64,000 nucleotides of DNA from CAVTWY01 sp963738575 (GCA_963738575.1 CAVTWY010000002.1:1364001-1428000); one strand, 5' to 3'. Numbered from the stretch's first letter, positions 1 to 8,761 are shown. Numbers and translations: made by a program. Notes: generated by a model not told the origin, from the sequence alone.

Positions 1-217
1 TGACCAAGCCTTCGTCGACCAGCACCCGAAGGATGTGCAGGCAGGTGCTGGTCACCATGCCGAGCTCTTGCGAGATCGACTTGAGCGTCATCGGCACCGG
101 GTTGCGGCCCAGCAGTCGGAGTATCGCGACGGCACGCGACACCGCGGGCACCGGACGCAGCCGAGGCCCCGCCGCTGCCGTGGTTGCGGCGGTTGCGATG
201 GAACTGGCTGTCGTCAT
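1..217 (-). CDS. IclR-family transcriptional regulator (N-terminal part, truncated by window edge)
   Basis: Reading from 217 down to 1 gives an open frame that leaves the window. After an Ala/Thr-rich leader of about 25 residues comes a winged-helix segment: VSRAVAILRLLG, then MTLKSISQELGM, then STCLHILRVLVDEGLV. That is the usual order of an IclR DNA-binding domain. The ATG at 217 is preceded by GGGAGAG. An in-frame ATG at 229 is an alternative that would add four residues. The gene diverges from the acyl-CoA ligase gene at 393 and probably controls that cluster. The effector domain is not visible. Confidence 0.82.
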   Translation of the reverse strand, partial: MTTASSIATAATTAAAGPRLRPVPAVSRAVAILRLLGRNPVPMTLKSISQELGMVTSTCLHILRVLVDEGLV

Positions 218-294
218 CTCTCTCCCCATGAGGTTGCCGCCAAGCATAAGGCGATGGACAAACGCTCGCCACTGGGTGGCGAAGACACCCAGGC

Positions 295-334
295 ACAATT
301 GTACATAGACAATTCATAGTCTTTATTGACAATC
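295..334. promoter_or_regulatory. Repeated ACAATT elements, candidate regulator operator
   Basis: ACAATT occurs at 295-300 (within the palindrome ACAATTGT, 295-302) and at 309-314, with a related ACAATC at 329-334. CATAG also occurs twice, at 304-308 and 315-319. This AT-rich block sits in an otherwise GC-rich divergent intergenic region, just upstream of and overlapping the -35 element of the acyl-CoA ligase promoter. It is a plausible site for the divergent IclR regulator. The assignment rests on position and repetition only. Confidence 0.45.
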
Positions 335-354
335 AGCAGGGCGGCGCGCAAAAT
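326..354 (+). promoter_or_regulatory. Sigma70-like promoter of the acyl-CoA ligase operon
   Basis: TTGACA (326-331) matches the -35 consensus and is followed, after a 17-bp spacer, by CAAAAT (349-354). Transcription would start near 361. This supports translation from the ATG at 393 rather than from the upstream in-frame TTG at 354, which would lie inside the -10 element. Confidence 0.6.
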
Positions 355-392
355 TGCCAGCACTGAGCGCCGAGCTGGAGCAGACCCTTCAA

Positions 393-1964
393 ATGACCAA
401 GCTGACCGAATACGTGTCGTATGCAGACGCCCTGGCGCATTGCTCCGGTGACAAGCTTTGGGAACTCTTCGATGGCAACCAAGAGCGAATGAACATCGCT
501 CACGAGTGCATCGACCGGCATGTTGGCGGCCACCGCCCGGCCATCGTGATCGTTCGTGCCGCAGGCGACGACCTCGTGCTCGGTTTCCAGCAGATCGCCG
601 ACGCTTCGTCGCGCTTCGCACACTGGCTGGTGGCGCGCGGCGTGCAGCCGGGCGACAGGATTGCCGTGATGCTCGAGCCATCCCTCGAGTTCTACGTCGC
701 GATGTTCGGCGCCATGAAGATGGGGGCCATTGCGGTGCCGCTCTTCACCCTCTTCGGCCCCGATGGCATCCGGCTGCGTGTGCAAGATTGCAAGCCGCGA
801 GTCGTTGTCACCAACACCGAGAAGGCGACCATGGTCGCGAGCACGCAAGGCCTCGAGATTCTGGTGGCCGACGAGAACTTTGTGCCCTCACTGGGCCACC
901 TGCCCGCCCGCTTCGAGACGAAGACGCGTGCCGACGATCTGGCGATCTTTCAGTACACGTCTGGCACCACGCGCGAGCTGCCCGATGCAGTCAAGCACAC
1001 CCACCGGGCGATCGTGACGTTGATGCTGGCCGCGCTCTATGGCACAGGCGTGCGCCCCGGCGACCGTTTCATGTGCCCGTCGTCGCCGGCCTGGGGCCAT
1101 GGCTTGTGGCACGGCACGCTGGCGCCCTTGGCGATGGGGGTGACGATCGGCGCTTACGCGGGCAAGTTCGATGCCGAGCGTTTGCTGAAGGCGCTGCAAG
1201 ACCACCGCTTCAACAACCTGTCGGCGGCCGCCACCCACTACCGAATGATGCGCAATTCCGGGGCCGCTGCGCGATACACCTACTTCCTCGAAAAGCTGTC
1301 CTTCACTGGCGAGCCCATGGACAGCGGGACCTCCGAATTCGTGGAATCAACCTTCGGCCGTCCTGCCTGCAGCATGTATGGCACCACAGAGATCGGCGTG
1401 TGCCTGGTGAACTTCCCCGGCGCCCCTGATTTCGCCGTCAAGCCCGGCTCGCTGGGCAAGGCCGTCCCTGGTCTGCGCGTGGAAGTGCACGACGCCGACG
1501 GCAAGCCCTGCGCCCCGGGCGAGACGGGTGAACTGAAGCTGTGGCGCCGCGATGCGTGGCTGGCCACCAAGGACCTCGGGCGCATCGACGACGACGGCTA
1601 CTTCTATCACGGCGGCCGTGCAGACGACGTGATCATCTCGGCAGGCTGGACCATCGGTGCCGTCGAGGTCGAGGACGCCATGCTCAAGCACCCCGACGTT
1701 GTCGAGGCCGCCGCCATCGGTGTGCCCGATGCCCTGCGCGGGCTGGTCGTGAAGGCCTTCATCGTCTCCGAACGCCGAGGCGACGACGGGTTCGTGCGTG
1801 AAATCCAGGAGACCGTGCGACACCGCCTCAGCCAGCACGAGTACCCGCGCCAGGTGGAGTTCGTGCACGAACTACCCAAGACCCCCGCCGGAAAGATCCA
1901 CCGAAAGAAGCTGCGCGAGAAGGAACTCGCCAACACCCTTGCGGCACCCGCCGCCCAACCTTGA
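393..1964 (+). CDS. AMP-forming acyl-CoA synthetase (ANL superfamily)
   Basis: This 523-residue protein should activate a carboxylic acid to its CoA thioester through an acyl-adenylate. ANL core motifs are in order: the phosphate loop YTSGTT near residue 188, MYGTTE near 330, GRIDDDGYF and GRADDVI in the hinge region, and PAGKIHRK near the C terminus with the adenylation lysine at about residue 501. The phosphate loop continues RELPDAVKH, with Arg where Gly is usual. GGAG lies 12 nt before the chosen ATG. The gene leads an operon with the hydratase at 1983. The pattern suggests medium-chain or aromatic acids, but the substrate is not readable from sequence. Confidence 0.88.
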   Translation: MTKLTEYVSYADALAHCSGDKLWELFDGNQERMNIAHECIDRHVGGHRPAIVIVRAAGDDLVLGFQQIADASSRFAHWLVARGVQPGDRIAVMLEPSLEFYVAMFGAMKMGAIAVPLFTLFGPDGIRLRVQDCKPRVVVTNTEKATMVASTQGLEILVADENFVPSLGHLPARFETKTRADDLAIFQYTSGTTRELPDAVKHTHRAIVTLMLAALYGTGVRPGDRFMCPSSPAWGHGLWHGTLAPLAMGVTIGAYAGKFDAERLLKALQDHRFNNLSAAATHYRMMRNSGAAARYTYFLEKLSFTGEPMDSGTSEFVESTFGRPACSMYGTTEIGVCLVNFPGAPDFAVKPGSLGKAVPGLRVEVHDADGKPCAPGETGELKLWRRDAWLATKDLGRIDDDGYFYHGGRADDVIISAGWTIGAVEVEDAMLKHPDVVEAAAIGVPDALRGLVVKAFIVSERRGDDGFVREIQETVRHRLSQHEYPRQVEFVHELPKTPAGKIHRKKLREKELANTLAAPAAQP

Positions 1965-1982
1965 ACGGACCCAGGAGAATCC

Positions 1983-3122
1983 ATGTCGACCACCACAGAA
2001 AGAACCTTCCCCAAGATCACAGACAGCGGCATGGACGAGCTGCGCGAGCGCATCGGCGTCAAGATCGGCAACACGCTGGAGCCCTGGTGCCATGAGGCCA
2101 CACGCGACAACATCCGCCACTATGCGCACGGCATCGGTGACGACAACCCGCTGTGGTGCGACCCCGACTACGCGGCGAAGACCAAGCACGGGGGCCTCAT
2201 CGCGCTGCCCAGCTTTCTGTTCTCCACCAGCCGCATCGTCTCGGGCTACGTCGGTGGCCTGCCCGGCGTGCATGCCATGTGGTCTGGCGCCGACTGGACG
2301 TGGCACAAAAACGTGCAGCGCAACGACGAAATCACCACCGAGGCCCACCTGAAGGAACTCGTTGAACACCAGACACGCTTCGCCGGCCGTGCTGTGCAGC
2401 AGATCTACCACGTCGACTTCTTCAACCAGAAGGGCGACAAGGTGGCCGAGGCCGACAGCTGGTGCTTCCGCACCGAGCGCGACCATGCTCGCGAACAGGG
2501 CAGCAAGTACAAGGAAGTGCGGGCCCGCGAGCCGCGTCGCTACACGCCCGAAGAGATCGGCGAGGCTTACAAGCTTTACCGTGGCGAGGAGGTGCGTGGC
2601 AGCACGCCTCGCTATTGGCAGGACGTGAAGGAAGGCGAAGCACTTCCAGTGATGTTCAAGGGGCCGATGACGGTGACCGGATTCATCGCCTACGCGCAGG
2701 GCTGGGGTGGGCTCTACATCCGTGCCAACAAGCTGGCATGGAAGCTGATCGACGCGCACCCGGGTGTGGGCATCACCAACCGCTTCGGCATCCCTGACGT
2801 GCCCGAGCGCGTGCACTGGGAAGAGGACTTCGCGCTGGAAGTCGGCGCCCCAGGTGCCTATGACTACGGTCCCGAGCGCACGTCGTGGCTGACGCATCAG
2901 CTCACCAATTGGATGGGCGACGACGGCTTCCTGCGCAAGGCCAGCTGCAAGATCCGGCGCCACAACCCCGAAGGCGACATGCTGTTCATCAAGGCCAAGG
3001 TGAAGCGCAAGTTTGTTGAGGACGGTCGCCACTTGGTTGAGATCGAACAGGAAGCGCGCAACCAGGACGACGAGTTGTCGGTGCTGGGTTCAGGCATCGT
3101 CGAGCTGCCTTCGCGCGCCTGA
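1983..3122 (+). CDS. MaoC-like hot-dog acyl-CoA dehydratase/hydratase (two-domain)
   Basis: This 379-residue protein has the layout of two-domain MaoC-type enzymes: an N-terminal FAS1-dehydratase-like half (acidic/aromatic start, HYAHGIGDDNPLW near residue 41) and a second hot-dog half (GPMTVTGFIAYAQGWGG near 226). In such enzymes the D/H pair of the hydratase motif adds or removes water across an enoyl-CoA double bond. The ATG follows a good CCAGGAG site, 18 nt after the ligase stop. Together with the ligase and downstream CoA-transferases it suggests hydration of an activated unsaturated acid such as a mesaconyl- or enoyl-CoA. That substrate is inference. Confidence 0.78.
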   Translation: MSTTTERTFPKITDSGMDELRERIGVKIGNTLEPWCHEATRDNIRHYAHGIGDDNPLWCDPDYAAKTKHGGLIALPSFLFSTSRIVSGYVGGLPGVHAMWSGADWTWHKNVQRNDEITTEAHLKELVEHQTRFAGRAVQQIYHVDFFNQKGDKVAEADSWCFRTERDHAREQGSKYKEVRAREPRRYTPEEIGEAYKLYRGEEVRGSTPRYWQDVKEGEALPVMFKGPMTVTGFIAYAQGWGGLYIRANKLAWKLIDAHPGVGITNRFGIPDVPERVHWEEDFALEVGAPGAYDYGPERTSWLTHQLTNWMGDDGFLRKASCKIRRHNPEGDMLFIKAKVKRKFVEDGRHLVEIEQEARNQDDELSVLGSGIVELPSRA

Positions 3123-3193
3123 CCTTCATTCCGCGACGTGCTGGCACCTAACTTCAGGTGTCAGCACCAGCCGGCCCTCAAAGGAGTGGATAG

Positions 3194-4423
3194 ATGCCTG
3201 ATATCGAGGCGGATGCGGTCGGCGGCGCTGTAGGACGACCACCGGGCGCGCTGGCGGGCGTGCGCGTCATCGATCTCTCCAGGGTGCTGGCCGGGCCGCT
3301 GTGCACGCAGATGTTGGCGGACCAGGGGGCCGATGTGATCAAGATCGAGCCACCGGCCGGCGACGAGACGCGCACCCTCGGACCGCCCTTCAATGCCGCA
3401 GGTGATGCCGCGTACTACACCGCCGTGAACCGCGGCAAGCGGGCGATAGGCCTCGACCTGTCACGACCCGAGGGCCAGGCCACGCTGCTGAATCTGCTGG
3501 AGACGGCCGACGTGCTCGTCGAGAACTTCTTGCCCGGCACGATGGAAAACTGGGGCCTGGGCCACGAGGTGCTGCGGCAGCGCTTTCCCCGGTTGATCCA
3601 TTGCGCCATCACGGGCTTTGGCGTTGATGGACCGCTGGGTGGCCTGCCCGGCTACGACGCCATCGTGCAGGCCATGTGCGGCCTCATGAGCATCAACGGC
3701 GACCCGGCTTCAGGGGCGACTCGCATCGGCATTCCTATCGTCGACCACCTCACCGGCTACACCGCGTTGTCCGGCATCTTGCTCGCCCTTGTTGATCGCA
3801 CCAAGACCGGACTTGGCCAGCGCGTGGAGGCCACCTTGTTCGACACCGCGCTCAGTCTGCTGGTGCCGCATGCAGCGAACTGGCTGCATTCGGGTCGAAC
3901 GCCCGAGCTGCTGGGCAGCGCGCACCCCAACATCGCGCCCTACGACAAATTCGAGTGTCTGGATGGTCCGGTCTTCCTGGGCATCGTCAACGATCGGCAG
4001 TTCAGGCGCTTTTGCGAGCACTTGGGGCTGGCCGACTTGCTGGCCGATGACCGCTTTGCCAGCAACCGCAAGCGACTGCAACACCGCGAGCTGCTGCGCG
4101 GTGCCATCGAAACGGCGCTGGCGCCCCGGGCACGTGATGTGCTCTGCGCCGATCTGATGCGCCTGGGCGTGCCGGTGGGCCCGGTGAACTCGGTGCCGCA
4201 AGCCCTGGAGCACGCGCACACGGTGCACCGGGGCATGCGCGTGGCGAACAAGGGTTACCAGGGCGTCGGTGTGGCCGTGCGGCTGTCGCGCACACCGGGC
4301 CGAGCAGTCGGTTCACCGCCCACCTATGGACAACACACCGATCAGATCCTCCAGGAGATCGGCCTGGGCGACGCCCGCATCGCAGAACTTCACGCCTGCG
4401 GCGTGCTCTCACGACGTGTCTGA
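3194..4423 (+). CDS. Class III (CaiB/BaiF) CoA-transferase
   Basis: This 409-residue family III CoA-transferase moves CoA between carboxylic acids through an aspartyl-CoA thioester intermediate. It begins with the family signature LAGVRVIDLSRVLAGP and continues with ADVIKIEPP. The expected catalytic aspartate is D184 in GIPIVDHLTG. AAGGAG precedes the ATG. It is one of three CaiB paralogues in the window (the others start at 8762 and 16535). It sits between the hydratase and a Bug protein and is probably part of the same acid-degradation operon. Confidence 0.88.
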   Translation: MPDIEADAVGGAVGRPPGALAGVRVIDLSRVLAGPLCTQMLADQGADVIKIEPPAGDETRTLGPPFNAAGDAAYYTAVNRGKRAIGLDLSRPEGQATLLNLLETADVLVENFLPGTMENWGLGHEVLRQRFPRLIHCAITGFGVDGPLGGLPGYDAIVQAMCGLMSINGDPASGATRIGIPIVDHLTGYTALSGILLALVDRTKTGLGQRVEATLFDTALSLLVPHAANWLHSGRTPELLGSAHPNIAPYDKFECLDGPVFLGIVNDRQFRRFCEHLGLADLLADDRFASNRKRLQHRELLRGAIETALAPRARDVLCADLMRLGVPVGPVNSVPQALEHAHTVHRGMRVANKGYQGVGVAVRLSRTPGRAVGSPPTYGQHTDQILQEIGLGDARIAELHACGVLSRRV

Positions 4424-4472
4424 ACGCAGCCCTCACCACTCAACCCTTGCACAACACCCACAGGAGACAAAC

Positions 4473-5438
4473 ATGAAAAGAGTTCTCAGCCTGCTAGCAG
4501 CCTTCGCTGCCGCGCTGATCATTTCGCAACCTGCCGCAGCGCAGGGGTACCCGAACAAGACGGTGAAGATCATCGTGCCGTACCAGCCGGGACAAGGCAC
4601 CGACGTGGCCACGCGCTACCTGGCAGAGAACCTCACCAAGGCCACGGGCCAGACCTTCTTCGTCGAGAACCGAGCCGGCGCTGGGGGCAACATCGGCACC
4701 GCAGAGGCAGCCCGCGCGGCACCCGATGGCTACACCTTGTTGATGGGCACAAACGGAACCCATGTGCTGAATCAGTACCTGTATTCCTCGATGAGCTTCG
4801 ACCCGGAGAAGGACTTCGAACCGGTCATGCTGGTGAGTTCGTTCCCGATGGTGATCCTGGCCTCTGCCACGTCGCCGTTCAACAGCTTGGGCGACCTGCT
4901 GACCGCTGCACGGTCCAAGCCCGATACGCTCGACGTGGCGCTGCCCAGCACGACGGCCCGACTGGTGCTCGAAATGCTCAAGCAGCAGAGTGGCACCCTG
5001 GTCCGGGGCATTCCCTACAAAGGGTCCAGCACGTCGATGACCGACCTCATCGGCGGCCAGGTGCCCCTGGCCATCGACACGGTCAGCGCCTCGCGAGCCT
5101 TCATCGCCAGCGGCAAGGTCAAGGCACTCGCCGTGACCTCGTTGAACGCGTCAGCCTTGCTGCCCGGCACCAAGCCAGCTGCAGCCCAGGGTGTCGACGG
5201 TTTCCAAGTCTTGGCCTGGAACGGTCTGTACGCACCACGCGGTACACCCCCGGCCGTGGTGCAGCGGCTGAATGCCGAGCTGGCGAAGATCTTGTCGCAG
5301 CCCGAGATCCGCCAGCGATTGCTCGACCTGGGGCACGAGCCGGCCGGTGGTTCTGCAGGCGAGCTTGCCGACTTCGCCAAGGCGGAGCGCCAGAAGTGGG
5401 GCCCCCTCATCACGAAGGTTGGGCTGAAGGCCGAGTAA
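4473..5438 (+). CDS. Bug/TctC-family periplasmic solute-binding protein
   Basis: This 321-residue protein has a clear signal peptide: KR, a hydrophobic stretch, and cleavage after AAAQG near residue 24. The Bug fold follows, with YPNKTVKIIVPYQPGQGTD, the APDGYTLLMGTNGTH loop, and IPYKGSSTSMTDLIGGQV. These proteins bind small carboxylates for tripartite tricarboxylate transporters or act as sensors. CAGGAGA precedes the ATG at 4473. Open frame continues upstream, but it overlaps the transferase gene. No TctA or TctB membrane gene is present in the window. Confidence 0.9.
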   Translation: MKRVLSLLAAFAAALIISQPAAAQGYPNKTVKIIVPYQPGQGTDVATRYLAENLTKATGQTFFVENRAGAGGNIGTAEAARAAPDGYTLLMGTNGTHVLNQYLYSSMSFDPEKDFEPVMLVSSFPMVILASATSPFNSLGDLLTAARSKPDTLDVALPSTTARLVLEMLKQQSGTLVRGIPYKGSSTSMTDLIGGQVPLAIDTVSASRAFIASGKVKALAVTSLNASALLPGTKPAAAQGVDGFQVLAWNGLYAPRGTPPAVVQRLNAELAKILSQPEIRQRLLDLGHEPAGGSAGELADFAKAERQKWGPLITKVGLKAE

Positions 5439-5482
5439 GACACGCAGTTCCCCGAGATTGCGCCAACGGCTGCGCAGGCCCG

Positions 5483-5575
5483 CTAGAACAACGCTGCGAC
5501 CTGCTTGGACTTTTTGGTCGGCGCACAGGCGGCCACCAGCAGACGCAGCGATTGGGGGTCGAGGTCGCGAACTCT
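5483..5575 (-). pseudogene. Remnant of a LysR-family regulator N terminus
   Basis: On the minus strand this stretch reads VRDLDPQSLRLLVAAC and ends at a stop after KSKQVAALF. It resembles the first residues of the intact LysR protein at 7668 (MNDIDPKTLRLFVAVCELRNMKQAG), but has no start codon in place, lacks a complete helix-turn-helix and stops after about 30 residues. It lies directly downstream of the reductase at 5631. The best reading is a relic of a second LysR gene. Chance similarity is possible because the match is short. Confidence 0.45.
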
Positions 5576-5630
5576 CAGACTTTCCGGACTGGCATCTTGT
5601 GGGTTCCGAGATACCACTGGTGAGTGACGA

Positions 5631-6623
5631 TTACTTCGCAGCCTCCGGGTACAGACCGTGCGTGCGCCCGAACAGCCGCGCCAAACCAAGCAGGATGTTG
5701 ATGTGCGGCGTCGGTTGGCCCAGGCGGGCACCGATCTCGTGCACCGCCGACACGATGGCATCGAGCTCGATGGGGCGGGCGGCCTCCACGTCCTGCAACA
5801 TCGACGTCTTGAAGGCACCCAGCTTGGCGGTGATGGCATGGCGGTCTTCGGCGTTTTGTTCGATGGCGCAGCCGATGCGTGCGCCGATTGCTGCGGCCTC
5901 TGCCATGGCTGCGGAGCAGAACTCGCGCACCAGCGGGTCGCCCAACACACGGTCGATGGTGGCGCCAGTGATCGCGCTTACCGGGTTCATCGTCATGTTG
6001 CCCCAGAGCTTGTACCAGATGTCGTAGCGCACGTTGGCGGTGTGCGTGGCATCAAAACCGGCGTGCGCCATCAGGTCCACGACGGCCTGCGCCCGCTCGC
6101 TCTTGCCACCTTGTGGCTCGCCAACGATGAGGCCCTGCCCAATCTTGTGTTGCACCAAGCCGGGCTCTGGCGTGGAGGTGCTGGCATGCACCACGCAGCC
6201 CAGCACCTGCGCGAACGGAATCGCGGCAGCGATCTCGCCGCCCGGGTCCACACTTTGCAGTGCGCCGCCGGGAAAGCCGGCCACACCCTGGCAAAACCAC
6301 CAGGGCACGCCGTTCATTGCTGGCAGGACCAGCGTGTTCGGCCCCAACAGCGGCGCGATGCTGCGTGCAACCTGGGTAAGCGCCGGGCCCTTGACGGCAA
6401 TCACCACCAGGTCCTGTGGACCCAGTTCGGCCGCATGACTGCTGGCACGCGCCCGCGCCTGCACGAGGCCGGCTGCGCTGTTCAGGCGCCAGCCGTGCGC
6501 TTGCAGTGCTTGCAGCGTGGCCCCGCGCGCGATGGCGCTGACTTCTGCGCGCCCGGCCGCCGCCAGCCGCGTACCGATGAAGCCACCAATGGCCCCGGCA
6601 CCGACGATACACACCTTGGTCAT
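5631..6623 (-). CDS. 2-dehydropantoate 2-reductase family protein (ApbA/PanE-like)
   Basis: This 330-residue NAD(P)H oxidoreductase opens with a Rossmann loop (VCIVGAGAIGGFIG) and contains the family's C-terminal helical segment with YKLWGNMTMNPVSAIT and the later ARPIELDAIV. Ketopantoate reductases reduce the keto group of 2-dehydropantoate, but catabolic paralogues reduce other 2-oxo or 3-hydroxy acids. Its place in a CoA-dependent catabolic cluster makes a degradative role more likely than pantothenate synthesis. AGGAGGTGAC directly precedes the ATG. It is oriented with the LysR gene at 7668, against the surrounding operons. Confidence 0.82.
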   Translation of the reverse strand: MTKVCIVGAGAIGGFIGTRLAAAGRAEVSAIARGATLQALQAHGWRLNSAAGLVQARARASSHAAELGPQDLVVIAVKGPALTQVARSIAPLLGPNTLVLPAMNGVPWWFCQGVAGFPGGALQSVDPGGEIAAAIPFAQVLGCVVHASTSTPEPGLVQHKIGQGLIVGEPQGGKSERAQAVVDLMAHAGFDATHTANVRYDIWYKLWGNMTMNPVSAITGATIDRVLGDPLVREFCSAAMAEAAAIGARIGCAIEQNAEDRHAITAKLGAFKTSMLQDVEAARPIELDAIVSAVHEIGARLGQPTPHINILLGLARLFGRTHGLYPEAAK

Positions 6624-6747
6624 GTCACCTCCTTGGATTGGCGCAGATTGTCCTTGAAGCGGTCCGGCACACGCTCGTCGAAGCCCATGGCCACGCGGCG
6701 CACCTCCGGTGAGTCGGTAGGTTGGTGGCCCACGCCCAGCGCGATAG

Positions 6748-7668
6748 TCAACGCACTATGTACGAGGGTGTCGCACTTGCGCGCGCGACAAGAAACTCCA
6801 CAAGCCTCGCCACAGCTGGCTGCTGCGCCTCGGACCGACGAAAGCACACCGCGAACTGGCGATGCGCCCAAGCGTCGGTGAGCGGGATTGCTTTCACGCC
6901 GTCCAAGTGGGCGCGCAAAGTCACCTGGCGCGGTATCACGCTGACGGCGAGGTTGGCGGCCACCACGCGCAGTGACGCGTCGAAGTTCGAGACGACGGCG
7001 CGGTAGGTCATGGCACTTCCGGCTCGCGCCGCAGCGCGGTGCAGCATGGTATGGACCGCCGAGGCCGGCGGTAGCCCAACATGTTCGTAGCCCAAGGTCT
7101 GCTCGAAGCGCAGGTTGCGCCGACTCGCCAGCGGGTGGTCGACATGGACCGCGAGCACGAGTTCGTCGCTGTGATAGGGGCGATGCTCCAGCCCTTCGAA
7201 GTCGACCGAATCCCAGCACACGCCGAGTGAGGCACCCCCGTCGCGCACCACGCGCACCAGGTCGCGCGAGAAGCGCTCTTCGATGGTGACCTTGATCTCG
7301 CGGTGCTCGGGCTGGCGCATGAAGACCGCCATGTCGTCGAGCAGCGATTCGGCGATGGCGGAGGCGCTGGCCACCAGTCGCACCTGGCCCTTGATACCGC
7401 TTGAGAAGGCGGCGACATCGGCCTCCATGCGCTCCAGCGTGAACAGCAGGTTGCGCGCATGCTCCAGCAACGCGAGGCCGGCCGGGGTGGGCTGCGCGCC
7501 GCGTCGGCCCCGCACCAGCAGCGGCGCGCCCAGCCGATGCTCAAGCTGCGCAATGCGCTTGCTGATCGCCGAAGGTTCAATGTGCTCCTGCGCGCCGGCC
7601 TGCTTCATGTTGCGCAGTTCGCATACGGCCACGAACAGGCGCAGCGTCTTGGGATCGATGTCGTTCAT
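6748..7668 (-). CDS. LysR-family transcriptional regulator
   Basis: This 306-residue protein has an N-terminal winged helix-turn-helix (residues about 5-65: LRLFVAVCELRNMKQAG, then EPSAISKRIAQLEHRLGAPLLVR) and a periplasmic-binding-like effector domain from about residue 90. It is transcribed divergently from the HMG-CoA-lyase-like gene at 7800. The inverted repeat in the shared upstream region is a likely binding site. It probably controls the lyase/CoA-transferase/Bug operon and perhaps the reductase behind it. The inducer is unknown. Confidence 0.9.
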   Translation of the reverse strand: MNDIDPKTLRLFVAVCELRNMKQAGAQEHIEPSAISKRIAQLEHRLGAPLLVRGRRGAQPTPAGLALLEHARNLLFTLERMEADVAAFSSGIKGQVRLVASASAIAESLLDDMAVFMRQPEHREIKVTIEERFSRDLVRVVRDGGASLGVCWDSVDFEGLEHRPYHSDELVLAVHVDHPLASRRNLRFEQTLGYEHVGLPPASAVHTMLHRAAARAGSAMTYRAVVSNFDASLRVVAANLAVSVIPRQVTLRAHLDGVKAIPLTDAWAHRQFAVCFRRSEAQQPAVARLVEFLVARASATPSYIVR

Positions 7669-7685
7669 CGCACGGCACTTGCTAG

Positions 7686-7712
7686 ATTCCGAACGGGAAT
7701 TTAAACGATTCC
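7686..7712. promoter_or_regulatory. ATTCC-N5-GGAAT inverted repeat, candidate LysR operator
   Basis: ATTCC (7686-7690) and GGAAT (7696-7700) form a perfect inverted repeat with a 5-bp spacer. A third ATTCC half-site follows at 7708-7712, next to an AT-rich TTTATACC stretch. The site lies between the divergent LysR gene (start 7668) and the lyase gene (start 7800), where LysR-type regulators usually bind. Confidence 0.45.
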
Positions 7713-7799
7713 TTTATACCATTCGTTGATCACTCAGGAAACTCTAACATCATGCCTTCGCGCGACCTACGGGTCGAGCTCGCAGACAGGAGACAAGAC

Positions 7800-8738
7800 G
7801 TGACAGGAGTTCCACAACGCGTCGTGATACGCGAGGTCGGTCTGCGCGACGGGCTGCAGAGCATCGCCACGATCGTTTCAACAGATCGCAAGTGCGAGTG
7901 GATTCGCGAAGCCTTCGCGGCCGGGCAGCGCGAGATCGAAGTTGGCTCCTTCGTGCCGGCGAAGCTGATGCCTCAGCTGGCGGACACGGCCGACGTGTTG
8001 GCCCATGCCAAGACGATTCCTGGCCTCGTGGCCAGTGTTCTGGTGCCCAACCTCAAGGGTGCCGAACGCGCGCTAGACGGAGGTGCCGACCTGATGATCC
8101 TGCCGCTTTCGGCCAGCCACGAGCACAGCCTAGCCAACCTGCGCAAAACGCCCGACGACGTGGTGGCGGAGATGCGGCGCATCCGGGCCGCGCGCGATGC
8201 CTCCGGTAAAAAGACGCTGATCGAAGGCGGCGTTGGCACCGCTTTCGGCTGCACGATTCAGGGCGAAGTCAAGGTCTCTGAAGTGTTGCGCCTCATGCAG
8301 GCCCTGCTCGACGCAGGTGCCGACCGTGTCAGCTTGGCCGACACCGTGGGCTACGCCGACCCTGGCTCGGTGAGCCGACTGTTCGAGCAAGCGCTCAAGA
8401 TCGCCGGCGATCGCTTTTGCTGCGGCCACTTCCACGACACGCGCGGCCTCGCGCTCGCCAATGTGCACGCGGCGCTGTTGATCGGCGTCAGGCGCTTCGA
8501 TGCCTCGCTGGCGGGGATCGGTGGATGCCCCCATGCGCCGGGCGCCAGCGGCAATGCGAGCACCGAAGACCTGGCCTTCATGCTTGCGGCCATGGGGGTC
8601 GATACCGGATTGAACATTCCGGCGTTGCTGGCGCTGCGCGCCAAGGTGGCGGGCTGGATCGAGGGCGAACCCACGCATGGCGCGATGTGGCGTGCGGGGT
8701 TGCCGAAGAACTTCAAGCCTGTGGCCACGGCGGCCTGA
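7800..8738 (+). CDS. HMG-CoA lyase family protein (acyl-CoA C-C lyase)
   Basis: This 312-residue TIM-barrel lyase should cleave a 3-hydroxy-3-methyl-type acyl-CoA (HMG-CoA or a related C5/C6 CoA ester) to acetyl-CoA plus an oxo-acid. The metal/catalytic Asp lies in REVGLRDGLQ near the start. Metal ligands follow in GHFHDTRG (about residues 209-216). The catalytic cysteine C243 lies in GIGGCPHAPGASGN, which also supplies the metal-binding Asn. The GTG at 7800 is chosen because AGGAGACAAGAC precedes it; the ATG at 7752 would add 16 residues without a clear ribosome site. It leads an operon with a CoA-transferase and a Bug protein. Confidence 0.85.
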   Translation: MTGVPQRVVIREVGLRDGLQSIATIVSTDRKCEWIREAFAAGQREIEVGSFVPAKLMPQLADTADVLAHAKTIPGLVASVLVPNLKGAERALDGGADLMILPLSASHEHSLANLRKTPDDVVAEMRRIRAARDASGKKTLIEGGVGTAFGCTIQGEVKVSEVLRLMQALLDAGADRVSLADTVGYADPGSVSRLFEQALKIAGDRFCCGHFHDTRGLALANVHAALLIGVRRFDASLAGIGGCPHAPGASGNASTEDLAFMLAAMGVDTGLNIPALLALRAKVAGWIEGEPTHGAMWRAGLPKNFKPVATAA

Positions 8739-8761
8739 ATCACTGCAAACGAACGGAAACG

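Noticed and set aside
354..392. TTG at 354 as start of the acyl-CoA ligase
   Set aside because: It overlaps the -10 element of the promoter; the ATG at 393 has a ribosome site and lies downstream of the expected transcript start.
5483..5950. 155-codon minus-strand open frame overlapping the reductase gene
   Set aside because: Most of it is an out-of-frame shadow of the reductase; only the last 30 codons resemble LysR and are reported as a remnant.
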